Positions 42,904 to 54,604 are shown, numbered from the stretch's first letter. The stretch is 64,000 nt of DNA from Paraburkholderia caledonica NBRC 102488 (GCF_000685095.1 NZ_BAYE01000001.1:310001-374000), one strand, 5' to 3'. Notes: a model not told the origin generated them from the sequence alone. A program made the numbers and translations.

Positions 42904-43675
42904 GGGTGTTCTATAAGGAGCGGCGAGAGATTTCCGCAAGTGTAGTAAAACAACGAAAATTTAGCAATTTGAAGCACTTATGGGCGCTCCTTAAACCGGC
43001 TTGTAAGCTCCGATCGCAAAAATACAAATAAGTGCCGCGCCTCGATCGAAAAAAGCGATCGGGACACCGAGTCCCGCCGTCGCCGTTCCGCTCAAAAAGG
43101 GCGTGATCCTCCAAGCATAACGGCAATTTCGAGACAACCTTGATGAGGGGAAACACGAGCGCCGCATAGACAGCGCCGCAACGCCTCGCGCGACGCTTGG
43201 ATTGCGTGGCGCCTGCGCGCTGTTAAATGCCCGCTGCAAATGGAAAGACGCGCATTCGACCAGCATCAACGATTAACGTTCCGTGACACTTTATGGTTTA
43301 CATCGATTCGCTTGTGCGGCGATCTTTTGTTAAATGACAACTCTGCGCCCTTCCCGCTTTGCGGCGCACAACCAGCGTGTAGAACCGGGCACTTTCCGGA
43401 ACTAACTACCGAAAAATCGCCGCACCAGCTCAGTGCAACGGTCAATTCGACCGCGTCACGCGCTTGTCATGCCCAGTGCATAAGCTATTGTTTTCTAAGT
43501 GGTTTCTTAAAATTGTGCGATGCACAAAAACCGCTTGACATTCGGTGGCGGCATCTTAAAATAGAACCCATTGCTGCGATGCACAATTCATCGCGGTCCG
43601 GGCAGACGAATCTGTGCGTCTCGCCACCACCCAATGCGGTCTGCAAAGATGGGCCGCGATCCAGGAGCGTAAACC
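42904..43675. other. Long intergenic region between pbpG and phaP
   Basis: About 770 bp without a convincing gene; short frames inside it have no conserved features. Its right end holds the phaP promoter and repeated 12-mer described separately. The left and middle parts must contain the pbpG promoter (minus strand) but I cannot point to it with confidence. Confidence 0.6.
43513..43586 (+). promoter_or_regulatory. phaP: phaP promoter flanked by repeated 12-mer (putative PhaR operator)
   Basis: TTGACA (43535-43540) and TAAAAT (43557-43562), 16 bp apart, form a good housekeeping promoter. The 12-mer TGCGATGCACAA occurs twice: at 43516-43527, inside the inverted repeat TTGTGC-GAT-GCACAA upstream of the -35, and at 43575-43586 just after the expected start point. 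PhaR of related PHB producers represses phaP from sites placed like this. Confidence 0.72.
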
Positions 43676-44248
43676 ATGACTCTGCTGACCCCCGAGCAAT
43701 TCGCTGCAGCCCAGAAAGCCAATTTCGAAACGCTGTTCGGCCTGACGACCAAGGCATTCGAAGGCGTCGAAAAACTGGTTGAACTGAACCTGCAAGTCGT
43801 GAAATCGACGCTCGCGGAAAGCCAGGAAAATGCCCAACGCGCGCTGTCCGTCAAAGACGCGCAAGAACTGCTGGCACTGCAAGCAAGCCTCGCACAGCCG
43901 GTCGCTGAAAAGGCGCTGTCGTATGGCCGTCACGTGTACGAAATCGTCTCGGCAACGCAAGGCGAGTTCGCCCGCGTAGCCGAAGCGCAATTCGAAGAGC
44001 AGAACCGCAAGGTTCAGTCGCTCGTCGAAAACGTCGCGCGGAATGCACCGGCCGGTTCGGAAACCGCCGTCGCCGTGATCAAGTCGGCCATTACCGCCGC
44101 CAACACCACGTACGAAACGGTTCACAAGGCCACCAAACAGGCTGTCGAAATCGCCGAAAGCAACTTCAACGCAGCCGCTACGGCCGCGTCGAAGGCAGCT
44201 TCGCAAGCCGCAGCGCAAGCATCGCGCTCGGCCAAGAAGCCGGTCTAA
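43676..44248 (+). CDS. phaP: Phasin (PHA granule-associated protein)
   Basis: A 190-residue helical, Ala-rich protein starting [23 protein letters not shown], the standard phasin N-terminus of Burkholderia and Ralstonia, with the tail [17 protein letters not shown]. It coats polyhydroxybutyrate granules and controls their size. The start is set by AGGAG (43665-43669) seven bases upstream. The PDH genes on the other side make the acetyl-CoA that feeds PHB synthesis. Confidence 0.96.
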   Translation: MTLLTPEQFAAAQKANFETLFGLTTKAFEGVEKLVELNLQVVKSTLAESQENAQRALSVKDAQELLALQASLAQPVAEKALSYGRHVYEIVSATQGEFARVAEAQFEEQNRKVQSLVENVARNAPAGSETAVAVIKSAITAANTTYETVHKATKQAVEIAESNFNAAATAASKAASQAAAQASRSAKKPV

Positions 44249-44420
44249 CGTTCAGGCCTCGCTCTTCGGGCTTGCCCGGGAGCGTGACTTGAAGGCGTCA
44301 TTTGCGCCGGCCCAGCTCACCGCTGCGCCGGCGCTTCTGCAAGCAACAGCGTCGTGCCGTTGCCGCTCACACGGTTTCAATTGGCCGAACGCTCCGATAC
44401 GTTGATTGACGTATCGTTTG

Positions 44421-44445
44421 CCCGGCGAAGCGCCGGGATTTTTTT
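44421..44445 (+). terminator. Intrinsic terminator downstream of phaP
   Basis: CCCGGCG and CGCCGGG form a 7-bp stem with loop AAG, followed by ATTTTTTT. It is about 170 bp after the phaP stop and probably ends its transcript. Confidence 0.85.
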
Positions 44446-44510
44446 GCGCGGCGTCACCACCTCGCTGGGGTGCGATCCGGCAGCAAACCTATCCCGCTCG
44501 CTGTCCCAAA

Positions 44511-44550
44511 TGAAAACGGCGCGCCCCGCAAAGGGCGCGCCGTTTTTTGT
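44511..44550. terminator. Strong bidirectional terminator after lpdA
   Basis: AAAACGGCGCGCCC (44513-44526) pairs with GGGCGCGCCGTTTT (44533-44546), a 14-bp stem with A/T runs on both sides, ending the aceE-aceF-lpdA transcript on the minus strand. Confidence 0.92.
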
Positions 44551-44587
44551 TGGCACGATCCGCACGAATGCGGATGTACCGTGCGCA

Positions 44588-46381
44588 TTACTTCTTTTTC
44601 TGCGGCGGCAAGTCCGTACACACGCCTTCGTAGAGTTCGGCGGCCATGCCAATCGATTCGCCGAGCGTCGGATGCGGGTGAATGGTCTTGCCAATGTCGG
44701 TGGCATCCGCGCCCATTTCGATCGCGAGGCACACCTCGCTGATCAGGTCGCCTGCATTCAGACCGACAATTCCGCCGCCGATCACGCGATGCGTTTCCTC
44801 GTCGAACAGCAGCTTCGTAAAGCCCTCGTCGCGTCCGTTGGCAATCGCGCGGCCTGAAGCGGCCCACGGGAACACTGCCTTGCCGTACTTGACGCCTTCG
44901 GCCTTCAACTGGTCTTCCGTCTTGCCGGCCCACGCGACTTCCGGGTCGGTGTAAGCGACCGAAGGAATCTGCAGCGCGTCGAAATATGCCTTCTCGCCGT
45001 GAGCCGCTTCGGCAGCAACGTGGCCTTCGTGCACGGCTTTATGCGCGAGCATCGGCTGGCCGACGATATCGCCGATCGCGAAGATGTGCGGCACGTTCGT
45101 GCGCATCTGCTTGTCGACGTCGATGAAACCGCGGTCCGTCACCGCCACGCCCGCCTTGTCCGCGCCGATCTTCTTGCCATTCGGCGAGCGGCCGACTGCC
45201 ACCAGCACCAGGTCGTAGCGTTGTGCTTCGGCCGGGGCCTTCTCGCCTTCGAACGACACGTAGATGCCGTCGTCTTTGGCCTCTGCGGCGGTGGTCTTGG
45301 TCTTCAGCATGACGTTCGCGAAACGCTTGCTGTTGTACTTCTCCCAGACCTTGACGAGATCGCGGTCGGCGCCTGCCATCAGACCGTCGAGCATTTCGAC
45401 GACGTCGATCTTCGCGCCGAGCGTGGCGTACACCGTCGCCATTTCCAGGCCGATGATGCCGCCGCCGATCACCAGCATCCGCTGCGGAATCTGGCGCAGT
45501 TCGAGCGCGCCGGTCGAATCCACCACGCGCGGATCTTCCGGAATAAACGGCAGCTTCACCGCTTCCGAGCCAGCAGCGATGATCGCCTGCTTGAACTTCA
45601 CGACCTTCTTGCCGCCTTCGGTCTGCACTTCCATGTGATTCGGATCGACGAAAGAGCCGGTCCCGGTGACGACTTCGACCTTGCGCATCTTGGCCATGCC
45701 AGCAAGGCCGCCCGTCAACTTTTTGACGACGCCCGACTTGAAGTCGCGCAGCTTGTCCAGATCGATCTGCGGCTTTGCGAACGTGATGCCATGAGCGCCG
45801 AGCGCTTCGGCTTCGTCGATCACGAGCGCGGTGTGCAGCAGCGCTTTGGACGGAATACAGCCGACGTTCAGACAGACGCCGCCAAGCGTTGCGTAGCGCT
45901 CGACGAGCACCGTCTTCATGCCGAGGTCGGCCGACCGGAACGCGGCGGAATAGCCGCCAGGGCCCGAGCCGAGCACGAGCATGTCGCATTCGATGTCCGC
46001 GCTGCCGGAGAAGCTGCCGGCTTGCGGCGCGGGCGCGGCGGCTTGAGGCTTCGCCGCATCGGCCTGAGGTTTCGCTTCAGCCGGCGCTTTCTCGGGTTCC
46101 TTGGCCGGAGCCTTAGGCGCATCTTTCGCGGGCGCCGCGTCCGCCGACGTTTCGACGAGCGCGATGATCGTGCCTTGCGAAACTTTGTCGCCGGCCTTGA
46201 CGCGAACTTCCTTGACGGTGCCGGCTGTATCGCTCGGCACTTCAATGGAAGCCTTGTCGGACTCGAGCGTCATCAGCGCCTGTTCGTTCTCGATGACGTC
46301 GCCAGGTTTGATGTTGACTTCGATGACATCGACGTCTTTGAAGTCACCGATATCCGGCACTTTTACTTCGACGAGACTCAT
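44588..46381 (-). CDS. lpdA: Dihydrolipoyl dehydrogenase (E3) with N-terminal lipoyl domain
   Basis: E3 of the pyruvate dehydrogenase complex. The 597 residues start with a lipoyl domain (1-~80, lipoyl Lys in ESDKASIEVPS), then an Ala/Pro/Lys-rich linker, then the flavoprotein with GSGPGGYSAAFR, the redox pair GGVCLNVGCIPSK and the C-terminal active-site HPHPTLGES. The fused lipoyl domain is typical of betaproteobacterial PDH E3 and absent in E. coli Lpd. It is the third gene of aceE-aceF-lpdA; a strong terminator follows. Confidence 0.97.
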   Translation of the reverse strand: MSLVEVKVPDIGDFKDVDVIEVNIKPGDVIENEQALMTLESDKASIEVPSDTAGTVKEVRVKAGDKVSQGTIIALVETSADAAPAKDAPKAPAKEPEKAPAEAKPQADAAKPQAAAPAPQAGSFSGSADIECDMLVLGSGPGGYSAAFRSADLGMKTVLVERYATLGGVCLNVGCIPSKALLHTALVIDEAEALGAHGITFAKPQIDLDKLRDFKSGVVKKLTGGLAGMAKMRKVEVVTGTGSFVDPNHMEVQTEGGKKVVKFKQAIIAAGSEAVKLPFIPEDPRVVDSTGALELRQIPQRMLVIGGGIIGLEMATVYATLGAKIDVVEMLDGLMAGADRDLVKVWEKYNSKRFANVMLKTKTTAAEAKDDGIYVSFEGEKAPAEAQRYDLVLVAVGRSPNGKKIGADKAGVAVTDRGFIDVDKQMRTNVPHIFAIGDIVGQPMLAHKAVHEGHVAAEAAHGEKAYFDALQIPSVAYTDPEVAWAGKTEDQLKAEGVKYGKAVFPWAASGRAIANGRDEGFTKLLFDEETHRVIGGGIVGLNAGDLISEVCLAIEMGADATDIGKTIHPHPTLGESIGMAAELYEGVCTDLPPQKKK

Positions 46382-46591
46382 AGTGTCCCCTTCTCTTATT
46401 GACTGTGATGAACGAGGAACCTGCGCCGTCAGGCCAAAAACGCGCCATTCTTTTGCCGGCTTTTCTCTGGAATACCGGGAAAAGCAGGCGCCGCCCCGCA
46501 CAGGGGCGACGCTATTGCGCCGACGCGAAAGCAGGTTCTACAGGGGAGACGCGGATCAAAGAAAAAACCAGCGCCCCGCGCAACACCACAA

Positions 46592-48250
46592 TCAAAGAAT
46601 CACACGCCGGAAATCGGCAAGAAGCGCCCCAAGATACGCATTGAAGCGCGCAGCTTCGGCCCCATCGATCACGCGGTGGTCGTAAGACAGCGACAGCGGC
46701 AGCATCAGCTTAGGTACAAACTGCTTGCCGTCCCACACCGGCTTCATCGCGCCACGCGACAAGCCGAGAATCGCAACTTCGGGCGCATTGATGATCGGTG
46801 TGAAGTTTGTGCCGCCAATACCGCCCAGCGACGAGATCGAGAAGCACCCGCCTTGCATCTGGTCCGGCTTCAGCTTGCCTTCGCGCGCCGCCTTCGACAG
46901 GTCGGTCATTTCCTTCGCAATTTCGACGAGACCCTTCTTGTCCGCGTCGCGAATCACCGGAACCACGAGACCGTTCGGCGTATCGGCGGCAAAACCCACG
47001 TGGTAGTACTGCTTGAACACGAGGTTGTCGCCGTCGAGGCTCGCGTTGAACGTCGGGAATTTCTTCAGGGCCGACACGACGGCCTTGATCACGAACGCCA
47101 GCATCGTGATCTTCACGCCGGCCTTTTCGTTTTCCTTGTTCAACTGCACGCGCAGCGCTTCCAGTTCGGTGATGTCCGCTTCGTCGTTGTTCGTGACGTG
47201 CGGAATCATGACCCAGTTGCGATGCAGGTTCGCACCGGAAATCTTCTTGATGCGCGAGAGCGGCTTCGGGTCGACCGGACCGAACTTCGTGAAGTCGATC
47301 TTCGGCCACGGCAACAGATTCAGCTCGCCGCCGCCGGCCGCCGCGGGCGCGGCTGCGCCGGCCGGCGCTGCGCGCTGCCCCGTCATCACGCCCTTGATGA
47401 ACGCAGTCACGTCAGCTTGCGTAATGCGGCCTTTCGGACCGGTGCCCTGCACCTGCGCCACATCCACACCGAGTTCGCGCGCGAACTTGCGCACCGACGG
47501 CGAAGCGTGGCTCGGATGCCGTGCGCCGCCCTCGCCGGCCGGAATCACCGGCGCTTGCGCGAGTGCGGACGGCGAAGCCGGAGCGGGCGAAGGCGTAACC
47601 GGCGCGTCCGACGGCTTTTCGGTTTGCTGCTTCGGTGCTGCCGCGGGTGCCGGAGCTGGTGCCGCGGCGGCGCCTTCGGCTTCCACCACGACGATGACCG
47701 AGCCTTCGGAGACGGTATCGCCGACCTTGACCTTCACTTCCTTGACGACGCCCGCGGCCGAGCTGGGCACGTCCATCGTCGCCTTGTCGGATTCGAGCGT
47801 GACGAGCGACTGCTCTTTCTCGACGCGATCGCCGACCTTCACCGCGACTTCGATCACGGGAATGTCTTTGTAGTCGCCGATATCGGGAACCTTGACATCC
47901 TGCAGGCCGCCGCCGGTTGCAGCGGGCGCCGCAGCCGGTGCAGGTGCGGGCGCAGGCGCAGCAGCGGGGGCAGGCGCAGCAGCGGGTGCCGGAGCAGCCG
48001 CGCCACCTTCGGCGCCATCCAGCACGACGATCAGCGAACCTTCCGACACGCTGTCGCCGACCTTGACCTTCACTTCCTTGACGACGCCGGCGGCCGAACT
48101 CGGCACGTCCATGGTCGCCTTGTCGGACTCCAGCGTGACGAGCGATTGCTCTTTTTCGACGGTATCACCCGCCTTGACCAGCACCTCGATCACAGGAATG
48201 TCCTTGTAATCGCCGATGTCCGGCACCTTGACTTCGATCGCTTGACTCAT
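46592..48250 (-). CDS. aceF: Dihydrolipoyllysine acetyltransferase (E2 of PDH)
   Basis: E2 core of pyruvate dehydrogenase. The 552 residues have two lipoyl domains (about 1-78 and 118-195, each with ESDKATMDVPS), Ala/Pro-rich flexible linkers, a peripheral-subunit-binding domain (SPSVRKFARELGVD...GPKGRITQADV) and the catalytic domain ending with YDHRVIDGAEAARF. E. coli AceF has three lipoyl domains; here the third is carried by LpdA. Located between aceE and lpdA. Confidence 0.98.
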   Translation of the reverse strand: MSQAIEVKVPDIGDYKDIPVIEVLVKAGDTVEKEQSLVTLESDKATMDVPSSAAGVVKEVKVKVGDSVSEGSLIVVLDGAEGGAAAPAPAAAPAPAAAPAPAPAPAAAPAATGGGLQDVKVPDIGDYKDIPVIEVAVKVGDRVEKEQSLVTLESDKATMDVPSSAAGVVKEVKVKVGDTVSEGSVIVVVEAEGAAAAPAPAPAAAPKQQTEKPSDAPVTPSPAPASPSALAQAPVIPAGEGGARHPSHASPSVRKFARELGVDVAQVQGTGPKGRITQADVTAFIKGVMTGQRAAPAGAAAPAAAGGGELNLLPWPKIDFTKFGPVDPKPLSRIKKISGANLHRNWVMIPHVTNNDEADITELEALRVQLNKENEKAGVKITMLAFVIKAVVSALKKFPTFNASLDGDNLVFKQYYHVGFAADTPNGLVVPVIRDADKKGLVEIAKEMTDLSKAAREGKLKPDQMQGGCFSISSLGGIGGTNFTPIINAPEVAILGLSRGAMKPVWDGKQFVPKLMLPLSLSYDHRVIDGAEAARFNAYLGALLADFRRVIL

Positions 48251-48274
48251 TGTTAGTGTCTCCTGGGCCGCGCA

Positions 48275-48307
48275 CGCGCCTGTCCCTGACGATCAGGAAC
48301 AGGCGCG
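48275..48307 (-). repeat. 15-bp stem-loop between aceE and aceF
   Basis: CGCGCCTGTCCCTGA (48275-48289) and TCAGGAACAGGCGCG (48293-48307) form a long hairpin with a 3-base loop. On the minus-strand transcript the single irregular position becomes a G-U pair. No T-run follows. It may tune mRNA stability between the E1 and E2 genes. Confidence 0.75.
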
Positions 48308-48335
48308 CGCGCCGTGGCACACGGGGAATGATGCC

Positions 48336-51044
<2,709 letters not shown>

Positions 51045-51145
51045 GCTCGTCTCCTGGATATAGAGGAACGCTCTTTGGACAGACGACGCGGACGAAGCAC
51101 GGCCGCGGCAGCTTCGGCCGATTGTAATAAGGGTCCCGACGTCCA

Positions 51146-51201
51146 CGCAACAAAATTTTCGAATTACGAGATCGGTTCTCATAATGCGAAAAATTGTTGC
51201 G
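51146..51201. repeat. 56-bp imperfect palindrome between aceE and the sensor-kinase gene
   Basis: The left arm (51146-51171, beginning CGCAACAAAATTTTCG) and right arm (51177-51201, ending CGAAAAATTGTTGCG) are complementary at about 22 of 26 aligned positions, with a 5-base centre. A smaller perfect palindrome GTTGCGGCGCAAC overlaps its right edge (51196-51208). It could be an operator pair or a large RNA hairpin in the 5' region of aceE. Confidence 0.8.
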
Positions 51202-51319
51202 GCGCAACCTGATTTGACTGCCTTTTGACGGATACGCGAGCTAGTGTGCGCCGATTAACGGCACTTTCCGTGATTTTTTGCGCCATTTGGGAAGTACGCG
51301 CTGCGCTACAATGCCACGC

Positions 51320-53836
51320 ATGTTGACCGAACGGCTTTTCGCTCGCTCGGCGCGCACCTCCGGTTCGCCGGCGGATTCGACGCCGTCCTCCCGCTGGCAC
51401 CATGGACCATGGTGGTCGAATTCCTATTTGCTGACGCCGCTCCTGTCGATCCTGGTTTTCCTGGTCGTCATGAGCCTGATTCTGTGGAGCCTCAACCGGC
51501 GCGAGCAGCAACAACAGGAAGACACGCTTTACCGTAACGTCGCATGGGCCCAGCAGCAGATCCGCCTGTCCATGACCGGCGCGCAAGAACAGATCCAGGC
51601 TCTCGCGCGCGACCTCGTGGCGGGCCATGCCGATCCGCAGTCGTTCCAGGTGTCCACCACGGACATCATGCAGGGGCATCCCGAGATCCTCTACATGAAC
51701 TGGTACACGAGCCAGCAACAACCGCGCTGGCCCAGCACGGCGCTGCCGGTATTCGGCCAGCGGCTCGCGAAGCCGAACGACACCCAGATGGACGAGGCAG
51801 TGAAAGCGGCCTTTACCGAGGCGCGCAGCACGCGCCGCCAGGTCTACTCGCCGCTCATCTACGACGACCTCGGCAACGGCTACATCACGTTGCAAACACC
51901 GGTCTATCGCGATCGCGAATTTCTCGGCTCGATTGCCGCCGTGTTTTCTGTCGAAGGCATTCTGAAGCACGACATCCCGCCCGAGCTGTCGGCCAAGTAC
52001 AAGATTTCGATCATCGACGCGAACAACCGCGAGCTGACCACCACGTCCACGCGCCCGCGCCTGCCGCGCGACATGTTCTACGACTTGCCGCTCGACCCGC
52101 CGGGCCAGGGTGTCTCGGTGCGCGTCTATGCGTTCCCGCAAATGACCAATTTCACCAACAACACACTCGTGTGGCTGGTGGCGGGTCTGTCGTGTTTCGT
52201 GCTGTGGAGTCTGTGGAGCTTGTGGAAACACACGCGGCAGCGTTTCGAGGCGCAACAGGCGCTTTACGCCGAAGCGTTTTTCCGTCGTGCGATGGAAAAT
52301 TCCGTGCTGATCGGCATGCGGGTGCTCGACATGCATGGCCGCATCACACACGTGAATCCGGCGTTTTGCCGCATGACCGGCTGGGACGAAAGCGACCTGG
52401 TGGGCAAGACCGCGCCGTTCGCCTACTGGCCGCGCGACGCTTATCCGGAGATGCAGCGTCAACTCGACATGACGCTGCGCGGCAAGGCGCCCTCGTCGGG
52501 CTTCGAATTGCGCGTGCGCCGCAAAGACGGCTCCACGTTCCACGCGCGCCTCTACGTATCGCCGCTCATCGACAGCTCCGGCCGCCAGACCGGCTGGATG
52601 TCGTCGATGACCGACATCACCGAACCCAAGCGCGCGCGTGAGGAACTTGCCGCCGCACACGAGCGCTTCACGACCGTGCTGGAGAGCCTCGACGCCGCCG
52701 TCTCGGTGCTCGCCGCCGATGAAGCCGAACTGCTGTTCGCGAACCGCTACTACCGGCACCTGTTCGGGATCCGCCCGGACGGCCACCTGGAATTGGCGGG
52801 CGGCGGGTTCGATAGCGCACAGGCGTCGTCGGATTCGATCGATATGGTGGATACCTACGCCGGACTGCCCGCCGCCGCGTTGACGGAGAGCACGGCCGAC
52901 GCGCAGGAAATCTACGTGCAAAGCATCCAGAAATGGTTCGAAGTGCGCCGCCAGTACATTCAATGGGTGGACGGGCACCTTGCGCAGATGCAGATCGCAA
53001 CCGACATCACCACGCGCAAGCAGGCGCAGGAACTGTCGCGCCAGCAAGACGAAAAACTGCAGTTCACGAGCCGGCTGATGACCATGGGCGAAATGGCCTC
53101 GTCGCTCGCGCACGAACTGAATCAGCCGCTCGCCGCGATCAATAACTATTGCTCGGGAACCGTTGCACTGGTTAAATCCGGTCGGACGACGCCGGACAAC
53201 CTGCTGCCCGTGCTCGAAAAGACTGCCCAGCAGGCGGTGCGCGCCGGCATGATCATCAAGCGGATTCGCGAGTTCGTGAAACGCAGCGAGCCCAAGCGTC
53301 AGGCTACGCGCGTGGCGGACATCGTCGCAGACGCGGTGGGCCTCGCGGAGATCGAGGTGCGCAAGCGGCGCATTCGCATCGTCACCGACATGCGCTCGCG
53401 GTTGCCCGTCATTTACGTCGACCCCGTGCTGATCGAGCAGGTGCTGGTCAACCTGCTCAAGAACGGCGCCGAGGCGATGGCCGAAGCGCGGCCGAATGCG
53501 GTCGATCCGGTGATCCGCGTGGTCGTGCGGCTGGAAAGCGGCTTTGTCTGCATCAGCGTCGTCGACCAGGGTCCGGGCGTCGACGAAGCAACGGCCGAGC
53601 GGCTGTTCGAACCGTTTTACAGCACCAAGTCCGACGGTATGGGCATGGGGCTGAACATTTGCCGTTCGATTATCGAATCGCACCGCGGCCGTCTGTGGGT
53701 GGTCAACAACGTCGAATCAGACGGCCACATCACGGGCGCCACGTTCCATTGCAGTCTGCCTATTGGAGAGCCCGACGGCCCGAGCAACGGCGGGTCAGAG
53801 GCGCCGACACCACAAACCGTTACGGGAGAGCTATGA
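51320..53836 (+). CDS. PAS-domain sensor histidine kinase (FixL/DctS-like)
   Basis: About 838 residues. It has membrane helices near 40-60 and 285-305 (YLLTPLLSILVFLVVMSLIL; NTLVWLVAGLSCFVLWSL) enclosing a periplasmic sensor domain of about 220 residues. A PAS domain (MENSVLIGMRVLDMHGRITHVN...) and a second PAS-like domain follow, then HisKA (MGEMASSLAHELNQPLAAI, phospho-His in AHELNQ) and HATPase (NLLKNGAEA, DQGPGVDE, GMGMGLNICR). No FixL-type heme ligand is evident. Start 51320 is uncertain; 51311 is possible. It overlaps the response regulator by 4 bp. Confidence 0.9.
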   Translation: MLTERLFARSARTSGSPADSTPSSRWHHGPWWSNSYLLTPLLSILVFLVVMSLILWSLNRREQQQQEDTLYRNVAWAQQQIRLSMTGAQEQIQALARDLVAGHADPQSFQVSTTDIMQGHPEILYMNWYTSQQQPRWPSTALPVFGQRLAKPNDTQMDEAVKAAFTEARSTRRQVYSPLIYDDLGNGYITLQTPVYRDREFLGSIAAVFSVEGILKHDIPPELSAKYKISIIDANNRELTTTSTRPRLPRDMFYDLPLDPPGQGVSVRVYAFPQMTNFTNNTLVWLVAGLSCFVLWSLWSLWKHTRQRFEAQQALYAEAFFRRAMENSVLIGMRVLDMHGRITHVNPAFCRMTGWDESDLVGKTAPFAYWPRDAYPEMQRQLDMTLRGKAPSSGFELRVRRKDGSTFHARLYVSPLIDSSGRQTGWMSSMTDITEPKRAREELAAAHERFTTVLESLDAAVSVLAADEAELLFANRYYRHLFGIRPDGHLELAGGGFDSAQASSDSIDMVDTYAGLPAAALTESTADAQEIYVQSIQKWFEVRRQYIQWVDGHLAQMQIATDITTRKQAQELSRQQDEKLQFTSRLMTMGEMASSLAHELNQPLAAINNYCSGTVALVKSGRTTPDNLLPVLEKTAQQAVRAGMIIKRIREFVKRSEPKRQATRVADIVADAVGLAEIEVRKRRIRIVTDMRSRLPVIYVDPVLIEQVLVNLLKNGAEAMAEARPNAVDPVIRVVVRLESGFVCISVVDQGPGVDEATAERLFEPFYSTKSDGMGMGLNICRSIIESHRGRLWVVNNVESDGHITGATFHCSLPIGEPDGPSNGGSEAPTPQTVTGEL

Positions 53837-54480
53837 ACAGCCCAGTCACCACACAGGAAACTGTCTTTGTCGTCGACGACGACGAGGCCGTGCGAGATTC
53901 GCTGCGCTGGCTGCTGGAGGCAAACGGCTACCGCGTGCAGTGCTTTTCCAGCGCCGAGCAGTTCATCGACGCGTGGCAGCCGCATCAGCATCCGGGCCAG
54001 ATAGCCTGCCTGATTCTCGATGTGCGGATGTCCGGCATGAGCGGACTGGAACTGCAGGAGCGTCTGATCGCCGACAATGCGTCGCTGCCGATCATCTTCG
54101 TGACGGGTCATGGCGATGTGCCGATGGCGGTGTCCACGATGAAAAAAGGCGCGATGGACTTCATCGAAAAGCCGTTCGACGAAGCCGAGTTGCGCAAGCT
54201 CGTCGAGCGCATGCTCGACAAGGCGCGCAGCGAAAGCACGAGCGTGCAGCAGCAGCGCGCGGCCGCCGAGCGTCTCGGCAAGCTCACCGCCCGCGAACAT
54301 CAGGTACTCGAGCGGATCATTGCCGGCCGCCTGAACAAGCAGATCGCCGACGACCTCGGCATCAGCATCAAGACGGTCGAAGCGCACCGCGCGAACATCA
54401 TGGAAAAGCTCAACGTCAACACGGTCGCCGACCTGTTGCGGCTCGCGTTGTCCAACAAGCCGCAGCAAGCGGCACAATAA
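53833..54480 (+). CDS. FixJ/NarL-type response regulator
   Basis: A 215-residue regulator. The receiver domain has VVDDDEAVRDS, phospho-Asp in LILDVRMSGMSG, and the conserved Thr/Lys of VTGHGDVPMAV and EKPFDE. The C-terminal LuxR-type helix-turn-helix is LTAREHQVLERIIAGRLNKQIADDLGISIKTVEAHRANI. The ATG overlaps the kinase stop (ATGA), so the two are made together as a two-component system. Its targets are not shown by the sequence. Confidence 0.93.
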   Translation: MNSPVTTQETVFVVDDDEAVRDSLRWLLEANGYRVQCFSSAEQFIDAWQPHQHPGQIACLILDVRMSGMSGLELQERLIADNASLPIIFVTGHGDVPMAVSTMKKGAMDFIEKPFDEAELRKLVERMLDKARSESTSVQQQRAAAERLGKLTAREHQVLERIIAGRLNKQIADDLGISIKTVEAHRANIMEKLNVNTVADLLRLALSNKPQQAAQ

Positions 54481-54559
54481 GCGCCGGCGGCGTGCTTCAG
54501 GCGCGCCTTCTGGCGCGCTTCACGCGAACTGAGAGGCCGTCGCTCCCGTCGGCTCACAC

Positions 54560-54604
54560 GGCCCGCACGGCCCAAGCGGCCCAAGCGGCCCAAGCGGCCC
54601 AAGC
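54560..54604 (+). repeat. 9-bp tandem repeat (GGCCCAAGC)n
   Basis: Four perfect copies of GGCCCAAGC (54569-54604), preceded by a variant copy GGCCCGCAC (54560-54568), lie in the 3' flank of the response-regulator gene, directly against a terminator hairpin. Confidence 0.9.

Larger units (their letters stand above)
44249..44587. other. Convergent intergenic region between phaP and lpdA
   Basis: 339 bp without a gene. It contains an 8-bp-arm inverted repeat CGATACGT...ACGTATCG (44395-44416), immediately followed by a terminator hairpin (44421-44445), and a second very strong bidirectional terminator (44511-44550). Confidence 0.7.

Noticed and set aside
51179-53683. 834-residue open frame antisense to the sensor kinase
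   Set aside because: The plus strand encodes a full PAS/HisKA/HATPase protein here. The opposite frame is an effect of high GC third positions and shows no domain or membrane pattern.
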